A DNA stretch of 64,000 nucleotides, taken from Thermotoga petrophila RKU-1. GTDB taxonomy: Bacteria; Thermotogota; Thermotogae; Thermotogales; Thermotogaceae. Below are positions 13,091-22,400 of this stretch, piece by piece (the first letter of the stretch is position 1; each line of letters starts with the position of its first letter). The stretch spans positions 1,550,001 to 1,614,000 of the forward strand of contig NC_009486.1 in assembly GCF_000016785.1 (NCBI RefSeq). Direction: 5' to 3'. A program made the position numbers and the translations under genes. The notes beneath the pieces were generated by a model. The model was not told the DNA's origin. It worked only from the letters and a program-made list of their open reading frames with translations, and did no database searches.

Positions 13091-13417
13091 AAAAAGATCA
13101 ACGATACCTACGGACACGAAAGCGGTGATGAGATTTTGAAGGCCCTCGTTCAAACAATAAAAAAGAATGTGAGACAGTCCGATATCGTGGTGAGAATGGG
13201 AGGAGATGAATTTCTTGTGATATTGAGAGGATGCAAACCAGAGAAAGCGGAGGAAATCTTCCAGAAGATACTGCTTGAATTCAAAAACAGCCATCCTCTC
13301 CAGCCAGAGTTTTCCTACGGTGTGGTTCCCTTCAAAGAAAGCCTCGAAAGGACACTTAGGGAAGTCGATGAATCGATGTACAGAATGAAGGATGTTAAGA
13401 AGGGGACGTTAAAATAA
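13073..13417 (+). pseudogene. GGDEF-domain gene, 5' part lost to the insertion
   Basis: The frame begins exactly at the element end with VDLDNFKKINDTYGH, which in diguanylate cyclases lies about 40 residues inside the GGDEF domain. The remaining 114 residues keep an RxxD inhibitory site (RQSD) five residues before the active site MGGDEFLVIL, and the C-terminal helices (ESMYRMKDVKKG). The start of the domain (D-x-LT-x-L-x-NR) and any sensor region are missing. The GTG at 13073 has no good ribosome-binding site. Probably inactive. It ends 5 bp before the 3' end of the opposing tRNA gene. Confidence 0.85.
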
Positions 13418-13422
13418 AAAAA

Positions 13423-13498
13423 TGGCTCCGGCGGCAGGACTCGAACCTGCAACCACCTGGTTAACAGCCAGGCGCTCTACCGGTTGAGCTACGCCGGA
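13423..13498 (-). tRNA. tRNA-Asn (GTT)
   Basis: Read on the minus strand: acceptor TCCGGCG pairs with CGCCGGA, discriminator G, and encoded CCA. The anticodon loop CTGTTAA presents GTT (Asn), and the T-loop GGTTCGAGTCC is standard. Length 76 nt including CCA. A run of T follows directly on the minus strand (13413-13422), which probably ends transcription. Confidence 0.97.
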
Positions 13499-13511
13499 AC
13501 CTCCACGGATA

Positions 13512-13540
13512 ATTGTACTACATACCTTCCTGAATTTCAA
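13512..13540 (-). promoter_or_regulatory. Promoter of tRNA-Asn
   Basis: On the minus strand TTGAAA, a 17-bp spacer, then TACAAT. The -10 box ends 13 bp before the tRNA 5' end, so transcription would start a few bases before the mature tRNA. Confidence 0.75.
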
Positions 13541-13587
13541 GTGGACTTGATGGTAAAATGAATGAAAAAATTGAAAAAAGGTTGATA

Positions 13588-14598
13588 TCAAGCACCGATG
13601 ACTATTTTTCTTACCGGTTTTGGAAGGATCCGTGCCAGTTTCAGTAGAATTTCCATGATCATCAAGGAAAACACCACCATGATGATCACCCAGCACCATT
13701 CGGGAAGATCAACAAAAGTGTCGAGAAACACGTAGAACATCCACTGAAACGGCATGTGAATCATGAAGAGAAGGAAAGAATACCTTCCCATCCTTTTCAA
13801 AAAGGACAGATTAACTTTTTCAGCCAGCCAGGTGAACACCTCTATACTGTAGATTCCCAGAAGTACTCCTGTGAGAGAAAACTGATCGACTCCCAAAAGT
13901 GTGTGGAATTTTCCGTACGCGTTCCAGTACTCCAGAGATCCGATCGCAAAGAGAAAGACGTATAGGAACAAAGATAGCTTTCGTGGTTCTCTCTTCTTTC
14001 TCTCGACAGCATCTTTGTATCCCATCAGAAATGGAAAAAGCCAGTGAACAGGATTGAGATAAGTGATCAACGCACCTTCTATGGGAGGAAGGAGTCTGTC
14101 CTTCGTGAGGAACCAAAAACTCACAAAAGAGGAGTTAACAACAGCTCCGGCGAAGGAAAACGGCAGAATCTTCCGGGGATCTTTTATGAAAATCGATATC
14201 AACAGCAGAATCATTACAACCAGTACGAAATAGTACTGCCACGATCCTGTGAAAGAAAAGATGGTGATCAGATATTTTTTGAGTATTGAATCATCAACGC
14301 TGAAAACCCTCTTCGTCACCCAGACGTTCGTATATTCTCCATCCAACAACACATAAGCAATGAAAGAAAGGGAAGCCCAGAAGAGATAGAAATGAAAGAA
14401 AGAAGAAGCCTTCTGGAGAATCTTCAAAGGGTTCTTTTTCACTCTTCCCTGTGAATATCCGAACAGATACACGAAGACGAAAACGGAAGGACTCACGAAT
14501 CTGAGCAGTGGAACGAGAAAAGTGAGGTCTCTGTACACCCCCACGATAGCGTGACCCATTAAAACGAACAGAATCAAAAGTCCCCTCAACGATTCCAA
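13588..14598 (-). CDS. Acyltransferase-3-family membrane protein
   Basis: 336 residues if translation starts at TTG 14598, which follows GAGGTG by six bases and gives LESLRGLLILFVLMGHAIVG, the usual opening of family-3 acyltransferases (LxSLRGxxxxxVxxxH). The protein has about ten hydrophobic segments. These enzymes move acyl groups such as acetyl or succinyl onto cell-surface sugars; the substrate here is unknown. The conserved His is in MGHAIVG. It stands alone on the minus strand, 43 bp from the oppositely directed AI-2E-family gene. Confidence 0.8.
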   Translation of the reverse strand: MESLRGLLILFVLMGHAIVGVYRDLTFLVPLLRFVSPSVFVFVYLFGYSQGRVKKNPLKILQKASSFFHFYLFWASLSFIAYVLLDGEYTNVWVTKRVFSVDDSILKKYLITIFSFTGSWQYYFVLVVMILLLISIFIKDPRKILPFSFAGAVVNSSFVSFWFLTKDRLLPPIEGALITYLNPVHWLFPFLMGYKDAVERKKREPRKLSLFLYVFLFAIGSLEYWNAYGKFHTLLGVDQFSLTGVLLGIYSIEVFTWLAEKVNLSFLKRMGRYSFLLFMIHMPFQWMFYVFLDTFVDLPEWCWVIIMVVFSLMIMEILLKLARILPKPVRKIVIGA

Positions 14599-14641
14599 CG
14601 GTCCCACCTCTGCTAAAATAATATCGAAAGGAGTGAAGAAC

Positions 14642-15607
14642 TTGAAGAACAAACACTTTGCCCTGCTGTATCTTGTTCTGTTTTTAGTACTCGCAAAACT
14701 TTCCCCTTTCATTATAACCGCTCTGATAATGGGGCTGTATCTTTCGATAATTATCGATTACGTTGCGCGATTTTTGGGAATACTCGTAAAAAAACCGCGC
14801 GTTCTTCCCCGCGTGATATCAAACGTTCTTGTCTTCCTCACGACAGCCTATTCGGCTGTTAATTTCTTTCCGGTGATCGTAAGAGAAGCGCAGAAGGTCT
14901 TCACTGAGATAGACAGAATAAGATCGGGTTTGGAGAACATCGACATACCCGGATGGTTGTCTTCTATATTGAACAGCATCAGCGCATCCTTCTCAGAAGG
15001 GGCACTCTCGCTTGTGAACAAAATCATAGGCTACGTTCCTTCTTTCATAACGGCTGCCATACTCATAGTGATCACGGCCTTTATCGTGTCCTCGTTGAAG
15101 AGACTCATAAAAGAAAATGTACACTACCTGTTTCCCACAAATCCCAGTGACGGTAAAGAGTTCCTGAAAACTACTTACACCGAGTTCGAAAGGTTTGTGG
15201 GTGGTCAGGTGCTCGTTGCGATATTCGTCGGTCTGTTTGTTGGCTTTGGTGCTTTCATTTTCAAAATACCGAGTGCGTTCTTTTTAGGAATGCTTGCTTT
15301 CGTAACGGATTTCGTTCCGTATCTTGGGGTGGTGATATCTGCTATTCCTCTTCTGATGCTTGCCTTCTCTGTTCATGGTCTGAGCGGTCTTCTCATAGGA
15401 ACGATCATCCTCGTCGCGGCGAATCAACTGGAAATGTGGGTGCTCGCTCCAAAGATACAGAGCAACACCTTGAACGTTCACTGGTTCATCATTCTGATCA
15501 CTATACTCATCCTCGGCGATCTTTTCAGTTTCGGTGGCGTTCTAATTGCGCTTCCGTTTCTGATATTCCTGAAAAACTTCTGGAAGCAGTACGTAATGGG
15601 AGGCTGA
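14642..15607 (+). CDS. AI-2E/PerM-family membrane protein
   Basis: 321 residues from TTG 14642, placed five bases after GGAGTGA; GTG 14633 overlaps that signal and is less likely. The protein has an N-terminal pair of membrane helices, a soluble loop (VREAQKVFTEIDRIRSGLENI), a conserved central segment (KTTYTEFERFVGGQVLVA) and four or more C-terminal helices with the family hallmark ATFVTDFVPYLGV-like sequence (here AFVTDFVPYLGVVISAIP). Members are transporters of varied substrates including sodium export and autoinducer-2; the substrate here cannot be told. The FmdB-type gene follows after 4 bp. Confidence 0.88.
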   Translation: MKNKHFALLYLVLFLVLAKLSPFIITALIMGLYLSIIIDYVARFLGILVKKPRVLPRVISNVLVFLTTAYSAVNFFPVIVREAQKVFTEIDRIRSGLENIDIPGWLSSILNSISASFSEGALSLVNKIIGYVPSFITAAILIVITAFIVSSLKRLIKENVHYLFPTNPSDGKEFLKTTYTEFERFVGGQVLVAIFVGLFVGFGAFIFKIPSAFFLGMLAFVTDFVPYLGVVISAIPLLMLAFSVHGLSGLLIGTIILVAANQLEMWVLAPKIQSNTLNVHWFIILITILILGDLFSFGGVLIALPFLIFLKNFWKQYVMGG

Positions 15608-15611
15608 AACG

Positions 15612-15818
15612 ATGCCCACTTACACGTTCAGGTGTAAAAAGTGTGGGGAAGAATACACGGTATTCACCTCTTACAGCAAAATAGACGAGGTGAGATGTCC
15701 TAAGTGTGACTCAAAAGAGAAGGAAAGAGTGTACAGGAAGATTTCCTTCTCCGTGCAGGGTGGTTCTTCTTCCTCCTCGTGCGGTGGAAGCTGTGGAGGA
15801 TGTTCAGGATGTAGCTAA
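15612..15818 (+). CDS. FmdB-family zinc-ribbon protein
   Basis: 68 residues. Begins [17 protein letters not shown] and has a second CxxC (RCPKCDSKE), the FmdB/CxxC regulatory zinc-ribbon pattern. The C-terminus is a Ser/Gly/Cys-rich tail ([11 protein letters not shown]) common in this family. It is co-oriented with and 4 bp after the AI-2E-family gene. Its function is unknown, possibly regulatory. It overlaps the end of the opposing mgsA gene by 4 bp. Confidence 0.88.
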   Translation: MPTYTFRCKKCGEEYTVFTSYSKIDEVRCPKCDSKEKERVYRKISFSVQGGSSSSSCGGSCGGCSGCS

Positions 15819-16315
15819 GTCTCTTCTTCCTCACCCTCCACTACTTTTCTGATCCTTCTTTCCAGTTCTTCTTCGTAGTCTATCTGAATCTTCTCGTACA
15901 CATCGTTCATGAGCGGTGAGGAGATTAAGAAGTCCGCTGTGGATCTTGTGATGGCGACGGGAATGTTGTACACTGTGGCTATCCTGATGAGTGCTTTCAC
16001 ATCCACATCGTGAGCTTGGGGTTCCAGAGGATCCCAGAAGAATATGAGCACGTCTATCTTTCCTTCAGCGATCATCGCACCGATCTGCTGATCTCCACCG
16101 AGGGGTCCGCTTTTCAGTCGGTGTACTTTGAGACCGAGTTTTTCCTGAAGGAGAGCACCGGTCGTACCTGTAGCGTAAAGCTCGTGTTTGGAGAGCGTTC
16201 CAAGATTGAAGCTCACCCACTCAAGAAGATCTCTCTTTCTCCTATCGTGTGCAATGAGAGCGATCCTCTTCTTTTTATCCATAAAGATCTTGTACCTTCT
16301 TGGTCTGTCAGACAT
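15815..16315 (-). CDS. mgsA: Methylglyoxal synthase
   Basis: 166 residues from ATG 16315, which follows GGGGGAGAGA; an inner ATG (MDKKKRIAL) would also give a full domain. The active-site segment [13 protein letters not shown], with the catalytic Asp, and the ATGTTG phosphate-binding motif are present, along with [18 protein letters not shown]. Converts dihydroxyacetone phosphate to methylglyoxal and phosphate, relieving phosphate limitation when sugar phosphates build up. It is the last gene of a three-gene operon that starts with an aldo/keto reductase, an enzyme type able to reduce methylglyoxal. The Asp/Glu-rich tail (VVEGEEEET) lies beyond the core fold. Confidence 0.96.
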   Translation of the reverse strand: MSDRPRRYKIFMDKKKRIALIAHDRRKRDLLEWVSFNLGTLSKHELYATGTTGALLQEKLGLKVHRLKSGPLGGDQQIGAMIAEGKIDVLIFFWDPLEPQAHDVDVKALIRIATVYNIPVAITRSTADFLISSPLMNDVYEKIQIDYEEELERRIRKVVEGEEEET

Positions 16316-18239
16316 TCTCTCTCCCCCTCTTCTTGCTGAATTTATTCATGTACATCCTTTCGTCTGCGACCTTCAGGAGTTCTTCCACACTTTCTCCGTC
16401 TTCGGGGAACACGCTGATACCATAACTGAAATTCACTGAAAACAATTCTCCATCCACTGGAACAGATTCTCTGAAGTGCTCTTCTATTCTCTTCATGAGA
16501 ATTTCCGCTCCTGTTCGATCCGTTTCAGGGAGTATGATACCGAATTCGTCACCCCCGAGTCTACCAACTACATCCGATTTTCTCAGAAGTGAGGTGAGTC
16601 TGTTTACAAACTCTTTCAGAACTCGATCTCCAACCAGGTGGCCCTTTGAATCGTTTATACGCTTGAAATCATCAAGATCGATGAAGACGAAGGAGAGTTT
16701 TCTGCTGTACCTCTTTGAAAGGTTGATGAGGTAAGCGAGTCTACTTTCGAACGCTTCTCGGTTGTACACACCAGTTAGGGAATCGCGTTCAGCGAGCCAG
16801 AGGATCCTCTCCTCCCCCTTCAATTTCCAGTAGATGAGTTCTAGGTGATTTTTCAAAAGTCTGGCCATCTCAAAAAGTCTCTCATCGGTTTTTCCACAGC
16901 CGATGAGGAGTACTGCAAAAGTATCTGTTTCGTACTCAAGAGGAATTCTCAACATTCTATTCTCACAATCTATGTCTTCCGGTATCCTGGACAAAATCTC
17001 TTCGAAAGAACCGTTGAGAGAGGCTGTCAGAACGAAATCCCCGTTCTTTTTTTCGTACAGAGCCACACTCTTTGAACCGAACACTTCACCGAGTGATAAA
17101 AGATACTGTTTGAACACGAAATCGTTCCATCCGAGCGATAGAAGGCTTTTTGAAAGATCCAGAAGAAGCTGATAGAATTTTTTGTCTTCTTCCAGAGAGG
17201 TGAGATTTTCCTTTAACTCAGTGATGTCAAGGCCTGTTACCATCACTCTGTTCTCCTCAAGGGGTATGAACACCCATCTTATGATTCTTCCATCTATGGT
17301 ACCTTCGTGCACCATTTTTTCTTTGAAGGATCTTTCAAAAGTTTCGTGTGGAAAACTTTCGTGGAACATGTCGAACCAGTTTTTGTTCAGAAGCTGTTCT
17401 CTGTTCACTCCAAGAAGTTTGCAACCTGCTTCGTTCACGTCTTCAACCGTTCCATCTTCTCTCAGAATCACACTCAAAACGGGAATGTTGTTGAAATAAG
17501 TGAGGAATCTTTTTCTTCCTCTTCTGATCTGATCCTCTATTTTCCTTATATCATCGATGGGGCGTGCGATTTCCTGAATCATAGCGATCTTCTTTCCTTC
17601 ATATACCGGAGCCAATTTACACTCGCACAGAACGGTTCTTCCATCCTTTGAGAGAAGTTCCCTTTCCAGAGTCTTTATACCATTCTGTGAAAAATTCAAG
17701 ATTTGAAACAATACCCTTTCTTCACCTGGCTTAGAAATCTCCTCTATGGTTTTTCCGAGAAGCTCGATGCGAGTGTATCCCAGGAATTTCTCAGCGGCTG
17801 GATTCACATCAACGATCTTTCCAGATGGGTCGTAGTATATCACCATGTCGTTGTTTTCCTCGAAGAGTCCTCTGAACATCAGGGTGAATCTTTTCAGTTT
17901 TAAAAATACTCTGAAGATTCCAATTAGAAGCAGAAGAGAACCGGCCACGTAAAAGATCAATTTGACTGTATAGAAAAAAGAAGGAAAAGCGAAGAAAAAT
18001 TCCAGAAGATTCATCAGCGCGCCGAGAAACAAAGAAACGCTTCCAAAAAGAACCACGTACGATCCTGTCAGGGAAAACAAAGTGTTCAGCAAAAAAGATC
18101 CGAGAAGAAAAAGAACTCTGGGAAGGGCAATTTCCCAGCGAGTCGCTAAGTGAATTTCAAGAGGGGTGCCGATCAGGAAAGAATAAATGATTAAAAGTAC
18201 GGTGCCCACGAGGAGCACCGGCCAGATGAGTTTTTTCAT
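16308..18239 (-). CDS. Membrane-bound PAS-PAS-GGDEF diguanylate cyclase
   Basis: 643 residues from the ATG that overlaps the aldo/keto reductase stop (ATGA). The first ~110 residues form four or five membrane helices. Two PAS domains follow ([20 protein letters not shown].. and [17 protein letters not shown]..), then a GAF-like stretch, then GGDEF ([42 protein letters not shown]). An RxxD inhibitory site (RKSD) precedes the active site. It should make cyclic di-GMP in response to a signal sensed by the PAS or membrane part. It lies between the aldo/keto reductase and mgsA genes with overlaps on both sides, an unusual place for a signalling gene. Confidence 0.92.
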   Translation of the reverse strand: MKKLIWPVLLVGTVLLIIYSFLIGTPLEIHLATRWEIALPRVLFLLGSFLLNTLFSLTGSYVVLFGSVSLFLGALMNLLEFFFAFPSFFYTVKLIFYVAGSLLLLIGIFRVFLKLKRFTLMFRGLFEENNDMVIYYDPSGKIVDVNPAAEKFLGYTRIELLGKTIEEISKPGEERVLFQILNFSQNGIKTLERELLSKDGRTVLCECKLAPVYEGKKIAMIQEIARPIDDIRKIEDQIRRGRKRFLTYFNNIPVLSVILREDGTVEDVNEAGCKLLGVNREQLLNKNWFDMFHESFPHETFERSFKEKMVHEGTIDGRIIRWVFIPLEENRVMVTGLDITELKENLTSLEEDKKFYQLLLDLSKSLLSLGWNDFVFKQYLLSLGEVFGSKSVALYEKKNGDFVLTASLNGSFEEILSRIPEDIDCENRMLRIPLEYETDTFAVLLIGCGKTDERLFEMARLLKNHLELIYWKLKGEERILWLAERDSLTGVYNREAFESRLAYLINLSKRYSRKLSFVFIDLDDFKRINDSKGHLVGDRVLKEFVNRLTSLLRKSDVVGRLGGDEFGIILPETDRTGAEILMKRIEEHFRESVPVDGELFSVNFSYGISVFPEDGESVEELLKVADERMYMNKFSKKRGRENV

Positions 18240-19375
18240 TTGACCTCCGCTAACTCCCTGTGAACTTTCTTCAGAAGGTTCGGTATGTCGAGCTTTTGCG
18301 GACACTTACTGAGACATTCGCCGCATTCAACACAGAAGGAAGCGGCGGATTTTTGACTTTCAAACCATTTGTACGTTCTTCTTCCACCTTCCCAATCTTC
18401 GAACATGATGGTTTCGTTGTACAGACGGAAGTTTCCGGGGATATCCACACCGTTCGGACACGGCATACAGTATCCACACTGAGTACAGTTTATCACAGCG
18501 AAAGATTCGAGGGTTCTTCTTATCTCTTCTATCATCTTCATGTCTTCGTCTGTGAGATTGCCGGGAGTGATATTGCTCATGATCTTTACGTTCTGTTCCA
18601 CCTGTTCGAGGGTGCTCATTCCACTCAATATGGTGGAAACCTCCGGGTGATGTCCAATCCATCTGAAGCTCAGTTCTACCGGAGACCAGTCCTTGTTGTA
18701 TTTCCTAAGAATTTCCATGACCTTCTCTGGAAGTCTTGCGAGCTTTCCACCTTTGAGTGGTTCCATGATCACAACGGCAAGTCCCTTTGATCCAGCGTAT
18801 TTCAACCCTCTCAGTCCTGCCTGGTAGTTCACGTCCATGTAGTTGAGCTGTATCTGGCAGAAGTCCCAGTCGTACCCATCGACGATCTCTTTAAAAACTG
18901 GATAGCTGTCGTGGAACGAAAAGCCCGCAAATCTTATCTTTCCATTTGCTTTCGCTTTCTCGAAGAAATCAAAGAATCTCAGATTCCTGATTTTTTCCCA
19001 TCTTTCTTTGTTCAGTGCGTGCATGAGGTACATATCAACGTGATCCGTCTGGAGTTTCTCCAGCTGTTCGTCGAGAATTCTCTCAAAATCTTCGTGTTTT
19101 TCCACCTGCCAGACGGGAGATTTGGTTGCGAGGAAAACTTTTTCACGGTATCCGTCTTTCAGAGCTTTCCCCACGATTCTTTCACTGTTTCCCCCGTGGT
19201 AAGGATAGGCAGTGTCAACGTAGTTCACACCGTGATCGATGGCGTAACGGATCATTTCGATGGCTTTCTCTTCGTCGATATTCGAGTGATCCTCTCCAAT
19301 GACGGGGAGTCGCATGGCTCCAAAACCGAGGAGCGACGTCTTCACTCCGGTTTTTCCGAAATCTCTGTACTGCAT
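18236..19375 (-). CDS. Aldo/keto reductase with C-terminal iron-sulfur domain
   Basis: 379 residues. N-terminal AKR barrel: MQYRDFGKTGVKTSLLGFGAMRLP, catalytic Asp/Tyr in VDTAYPYHGGNSE, Lys in LATKSPVW, His in LMHALN. From about residue 290 there is a ferredoxin-like domain with CTQCGYCMPCPNGVDIP and CVECGECLSKCPQKLDIP, each binding a 4Fe-4S cluster. This fused family accepts electrons through Fe-S centres rather than simply from NADPH. Start ATG 19375 has AGGAGG upstream. The promoter is shared face-away with smc. Co-transcription with methylglyoxal synthase suggests a role in reducing methylglyoxal or a related aldehyde; that is inference. Confidence 0.93.
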   Translation of the reverse strand: MQYRDFGKTGVKTSLLGFGAMRLPVIGEDHSNIDEEKAIEMIRYAIDHGVNYVDTAYPYHGGNSERIVGKALKDGYREKVFLATKSPVWQVEKHEDFERILDEQLEKLQTDHVDMYLMHALNKERWEKIRNLRFFDFFEKAKANGKIRFAGFSFHDSYPVFKEIVDGYDWDFCQIQLNYMDVNYQAGLRGLKYAGSKGLAVVIMEPLKGGKLARLPEKVMEILRKYNKDWSPVELSFRWIGHHPEVSTILSGMSTLEQVEQNVKIMSNITPGNLTDEDMKMIEEIRRTLESFAVINCTQCGYCMPCPNGVDIPGNFRLYNETIMFEDWEGGRRTYKWFESQKSAASFCVECGECLSKCPQKLDIPNLLKKVHRELAEVK

Positions 19376-19399
19376 ATTTTCACCTCCTTACAGTTATCA

Positions 19400-19425
19400 A
19401 TTTTATCACTCCACAATGATAAAAT
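19400..19425. promoter_or_regulatory. Symmetric divergent promoter between the aldo/keto reductase and smc genes
   Basis: A perfect 9-bp inverted repeat, ATTTTATCA - 8 bp - TGATAAAAT. Each arm read outward is TGATAAAAT, an extended -10 element (TGn-TAAAAT). The right arm would drive smc (start site near 19432, 17 bp before its TTG), the left arm the aldo/keto reductase (near 19393, 18 bp before its ATG). Neither has a good -35 in the space available. Confidence 0.7.
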
Positions 19426-19448
19426 CTAACGTGTGGGAGGGGATCGGT

Positions 19449-22400
19449 TTGAGATTGAAAAAACTCTACTTAAAAGGTTTTAAATCCTTTGGAAGACCTT
19501 CCCTGATAGGTTTCTCCGATCGCGTGACCGCTATCGTTGGCCCCAACGGTAGCGGGAAATCCAACATCATAGATGCCATAAAATGGGTGTTCGGTGAACA
19601 ATCGAAGAAAGAGCTCCGTGCGAGTGAAAAGTTCGATATGATCTTCGCTGGATCGGAGAACCTTCCACCGGCTGGTTCTGCCTATGTGGAGCTTGTCTTT
19701 GAAGAAAACGGAGAGGAAATAACCGTGGCCCGTGAGTTAAAGAGAACGGGAGAGAACACTTACTACCTCAACGGAAGCTCGGTTAGATTGAAAGACATCA
19801 GAGATCGCTTTGCAGGTACCGGTCTTGGAGTGGACTTCTACTCCATTGTGGGACAGGGACAGATAGATAGAATTGTTAATGCCTCTCCAGAAGAATTGAG
19901 GTTGCTGCTGGAAGAGGCTGCAGGGGTTTCCATATACAGGGAGAAGAAAAAGGAAACAGAGATGAACCTTGAAAGAACGAAGGTGAACCTCGACAGAGTG
20001 AAAGACGTTCTGTTCGAGCGTGAAAGGCAGATGAAATCTCTCTACCTCAAGGCCAAGCGTGCTGAAAGGTTCAGGGAATACACTGCTCAGATTGAAGAAC
20101 TTCAAAGAATCTACTACGGAAACGCTTTGAAGAGAGAAAGGAAAAAACTGGAATTCTACCAGGAAGAAGAGAAGAAGACAAACGAGAAAATAAAGAATAT
20201 CCAGAAAGAACTGGTGGAACTGGAGACGAAGTGGAGTACTCTGAGAAGTGAGTTCGGAGAGATGGACCAGGAGATAGAACGTTACACGAAGCTCCTCGAG
20301 GATTATAAAAAAAGACAGAATGATCTTGTGGAGATGAAAGGATTCTACTCTTCAAAGCTCGCAGACAGTGAAAACAAGTACGTGGAGTTATCCACCAGGC
20401 TCGACGAGCTGGAAAAGCGAAGAGAAGAGCACAAAAGACGTCTTGAAGAAATGGAGTACATATTCAAGGGAGTGACAGGAGAATACGAGAAAAAGGCAAA
20501 AGAACTCGAAGCGTTCGAAAAAGAAAAAGAAAATCTTCTCTCAAGATTCAGTGAGAAAGAGAAAGAATTTCTGAAAGTCAGGGACGAGATCTCCAGGTTA
20601 GAAAAGCAGATACTCAAACTGGAGAGCGAGCTTTTGAGGATAGGAGAAACACTCGAGGACCTCGAAAAGAGAAGAAAAATAACGGAAAACCAGATACTGA
20701 CAAGGAGAAGAGAACTCGAAGATAAGAAGAGCGAATTCAAAGAAATATCAAAGCGTGTGGAAGAATTCGATGAGAAAGAAAGAAAATTGACAGAAGAATT
20801 GAACACTGTTCGTGAGAGATTGGAAGAGGTCGAGAAAGAAATCAGAAAAATCACCTCGGAAATAGACGTGAAGGAGAGAAGACTGAGAGAGATCCTGTTC
20901 GAAAAAGAAATGATCGAGCGTGACATGAGAGAGTACAAGGGATTCTCACGGGCCGTGAGAGCAGTTTTCGAGGAAAAGGAGCGCTTTCCCGGACTCGTTG
21001 ATGTAGTCTCGAACCTGATAGAGGTGGATGAAAAGTACTCCCTCGCTGTGAGTGTACTTCTCGGTGGGATGGCTCAGAACATCGTGGTGAGAAACGTAGA
21101 TACAGCGAAGGCGATCGTGGAGTTTCTGAAGCGGAACGAAGCAGGAAGAGTGACGATACTTCCACTCGATCTGATAGACGGTTCTTTCAACAGGATATCC
21201 GGACTGGAAAAAGAGAAAGGGTTTGTGGGGTACGCCGTTGACTTGGTGAAACTTCCTTCAGATCTCGAGGTTCTTGGAGGATTTCTCTTTGGGAATTCCG
21301 TAGTGGTGGAAACACTCGACGATGCGATCAGGATGAAGAAAGAATACCAGCTGAACACCAGAATCGCTACCCTCGATGGTGAACTCATAAGCGGAAGAGG
21401 GGCTATAACAGGAGGAAAGGAAGAAAGATCGATCAACGTGTTTGAAAAACACATAAAACTGAAGCATCTGGAGCAGGAAATGGAAGAAACAGAGAGACAA
21501 ATCGCAGAAAATAGGGATGAACTGGCCAGTCTGAAGACAGAACAGGAAAACCTGCGAAACCAGGAAACGATCGTCCAGAGGGAGCTGTTCGAACTCTCCA
21601 GGAAATCGTCTTCGACCAAGACTGTTCTGTCCGAGATCCTGAGAACCATCAATCAGCTTCAAGAAGAAGTGGAAAATCTGGAGAAGCTCCTGGTTGAGTA
21701 CAGAGCAAAAGAAGAAGGACTGAACGCGAGAAGAGAAAAGATCTTCGAGGAAATCGACGAACTGAAACAGAACAGAGAAGACCTTCAAAGATCGTTGGCC
21801 GAATACTCCGAAGAACTCGAGAAAGAAAAGAGGATCCTCGATGAACTCAACGAAAAGATTTTCACACTCAGAGCAGAGGTTGGAAATCTCCTGGAAACAA
21901 AAGATCGATACGAAAAGGAAATGCGAGACACAAGAAAAACGATAGAACGAATTGCTCGGGAAACGGAAGACATAAAGTTGCAGATGACGAGCCTTGAAGA
22001 GGAAATGGAAAACTACAGAAAGTTCATAAGAGAACACGAAAGAGAAATCGAGCACTTGAAGAAAGAAATGGACAATGTGTTCGAAGCCATGAAACTCCAC
22101 AGATCAGGTAAAGAAGAGAAGATGCGAGAACTTCAAGAAGTGGAAAACAGAATGAACGAACTGAAGGAAGAAAAGGAAGGACTGAGAAACCACCTCCATC
22201 AGATAGATCTGGCTCTCCAGGAGACCAGGTTAAAGATAGCGAATCTTCTGGAGGAGTTTTCCGGAAACGAAGAAGATGTAGAGGAACTCGGTGAGGAAAA
22301 GCTTGAGGAGATCTATAGACAGATAAAAGATTTGGAAAACAAAATAAAGTACCTCGGCCCCGTCGATCTCACGGCGATAGACGAGTACGAAAAACTCCGC

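Noticed and set aside
14599-14641. A pair of divergent promoters in the 43-bp gap between the acyltransferase and AI-2E-family genes.
   Set aside because: The gap is too short for two complete promoters and no convincing -35/-10 pair was found; the promoters probably lie within the neighbouring coding sequences.
19299-19448. A 50-residue N-terminal extension of SMC.
   Set aside because: It would begin inside the divergent aldo/keto reductase gene and upstream of the promoter; TTG 19449 gives the standard SMC start after GGAGGGGAT.
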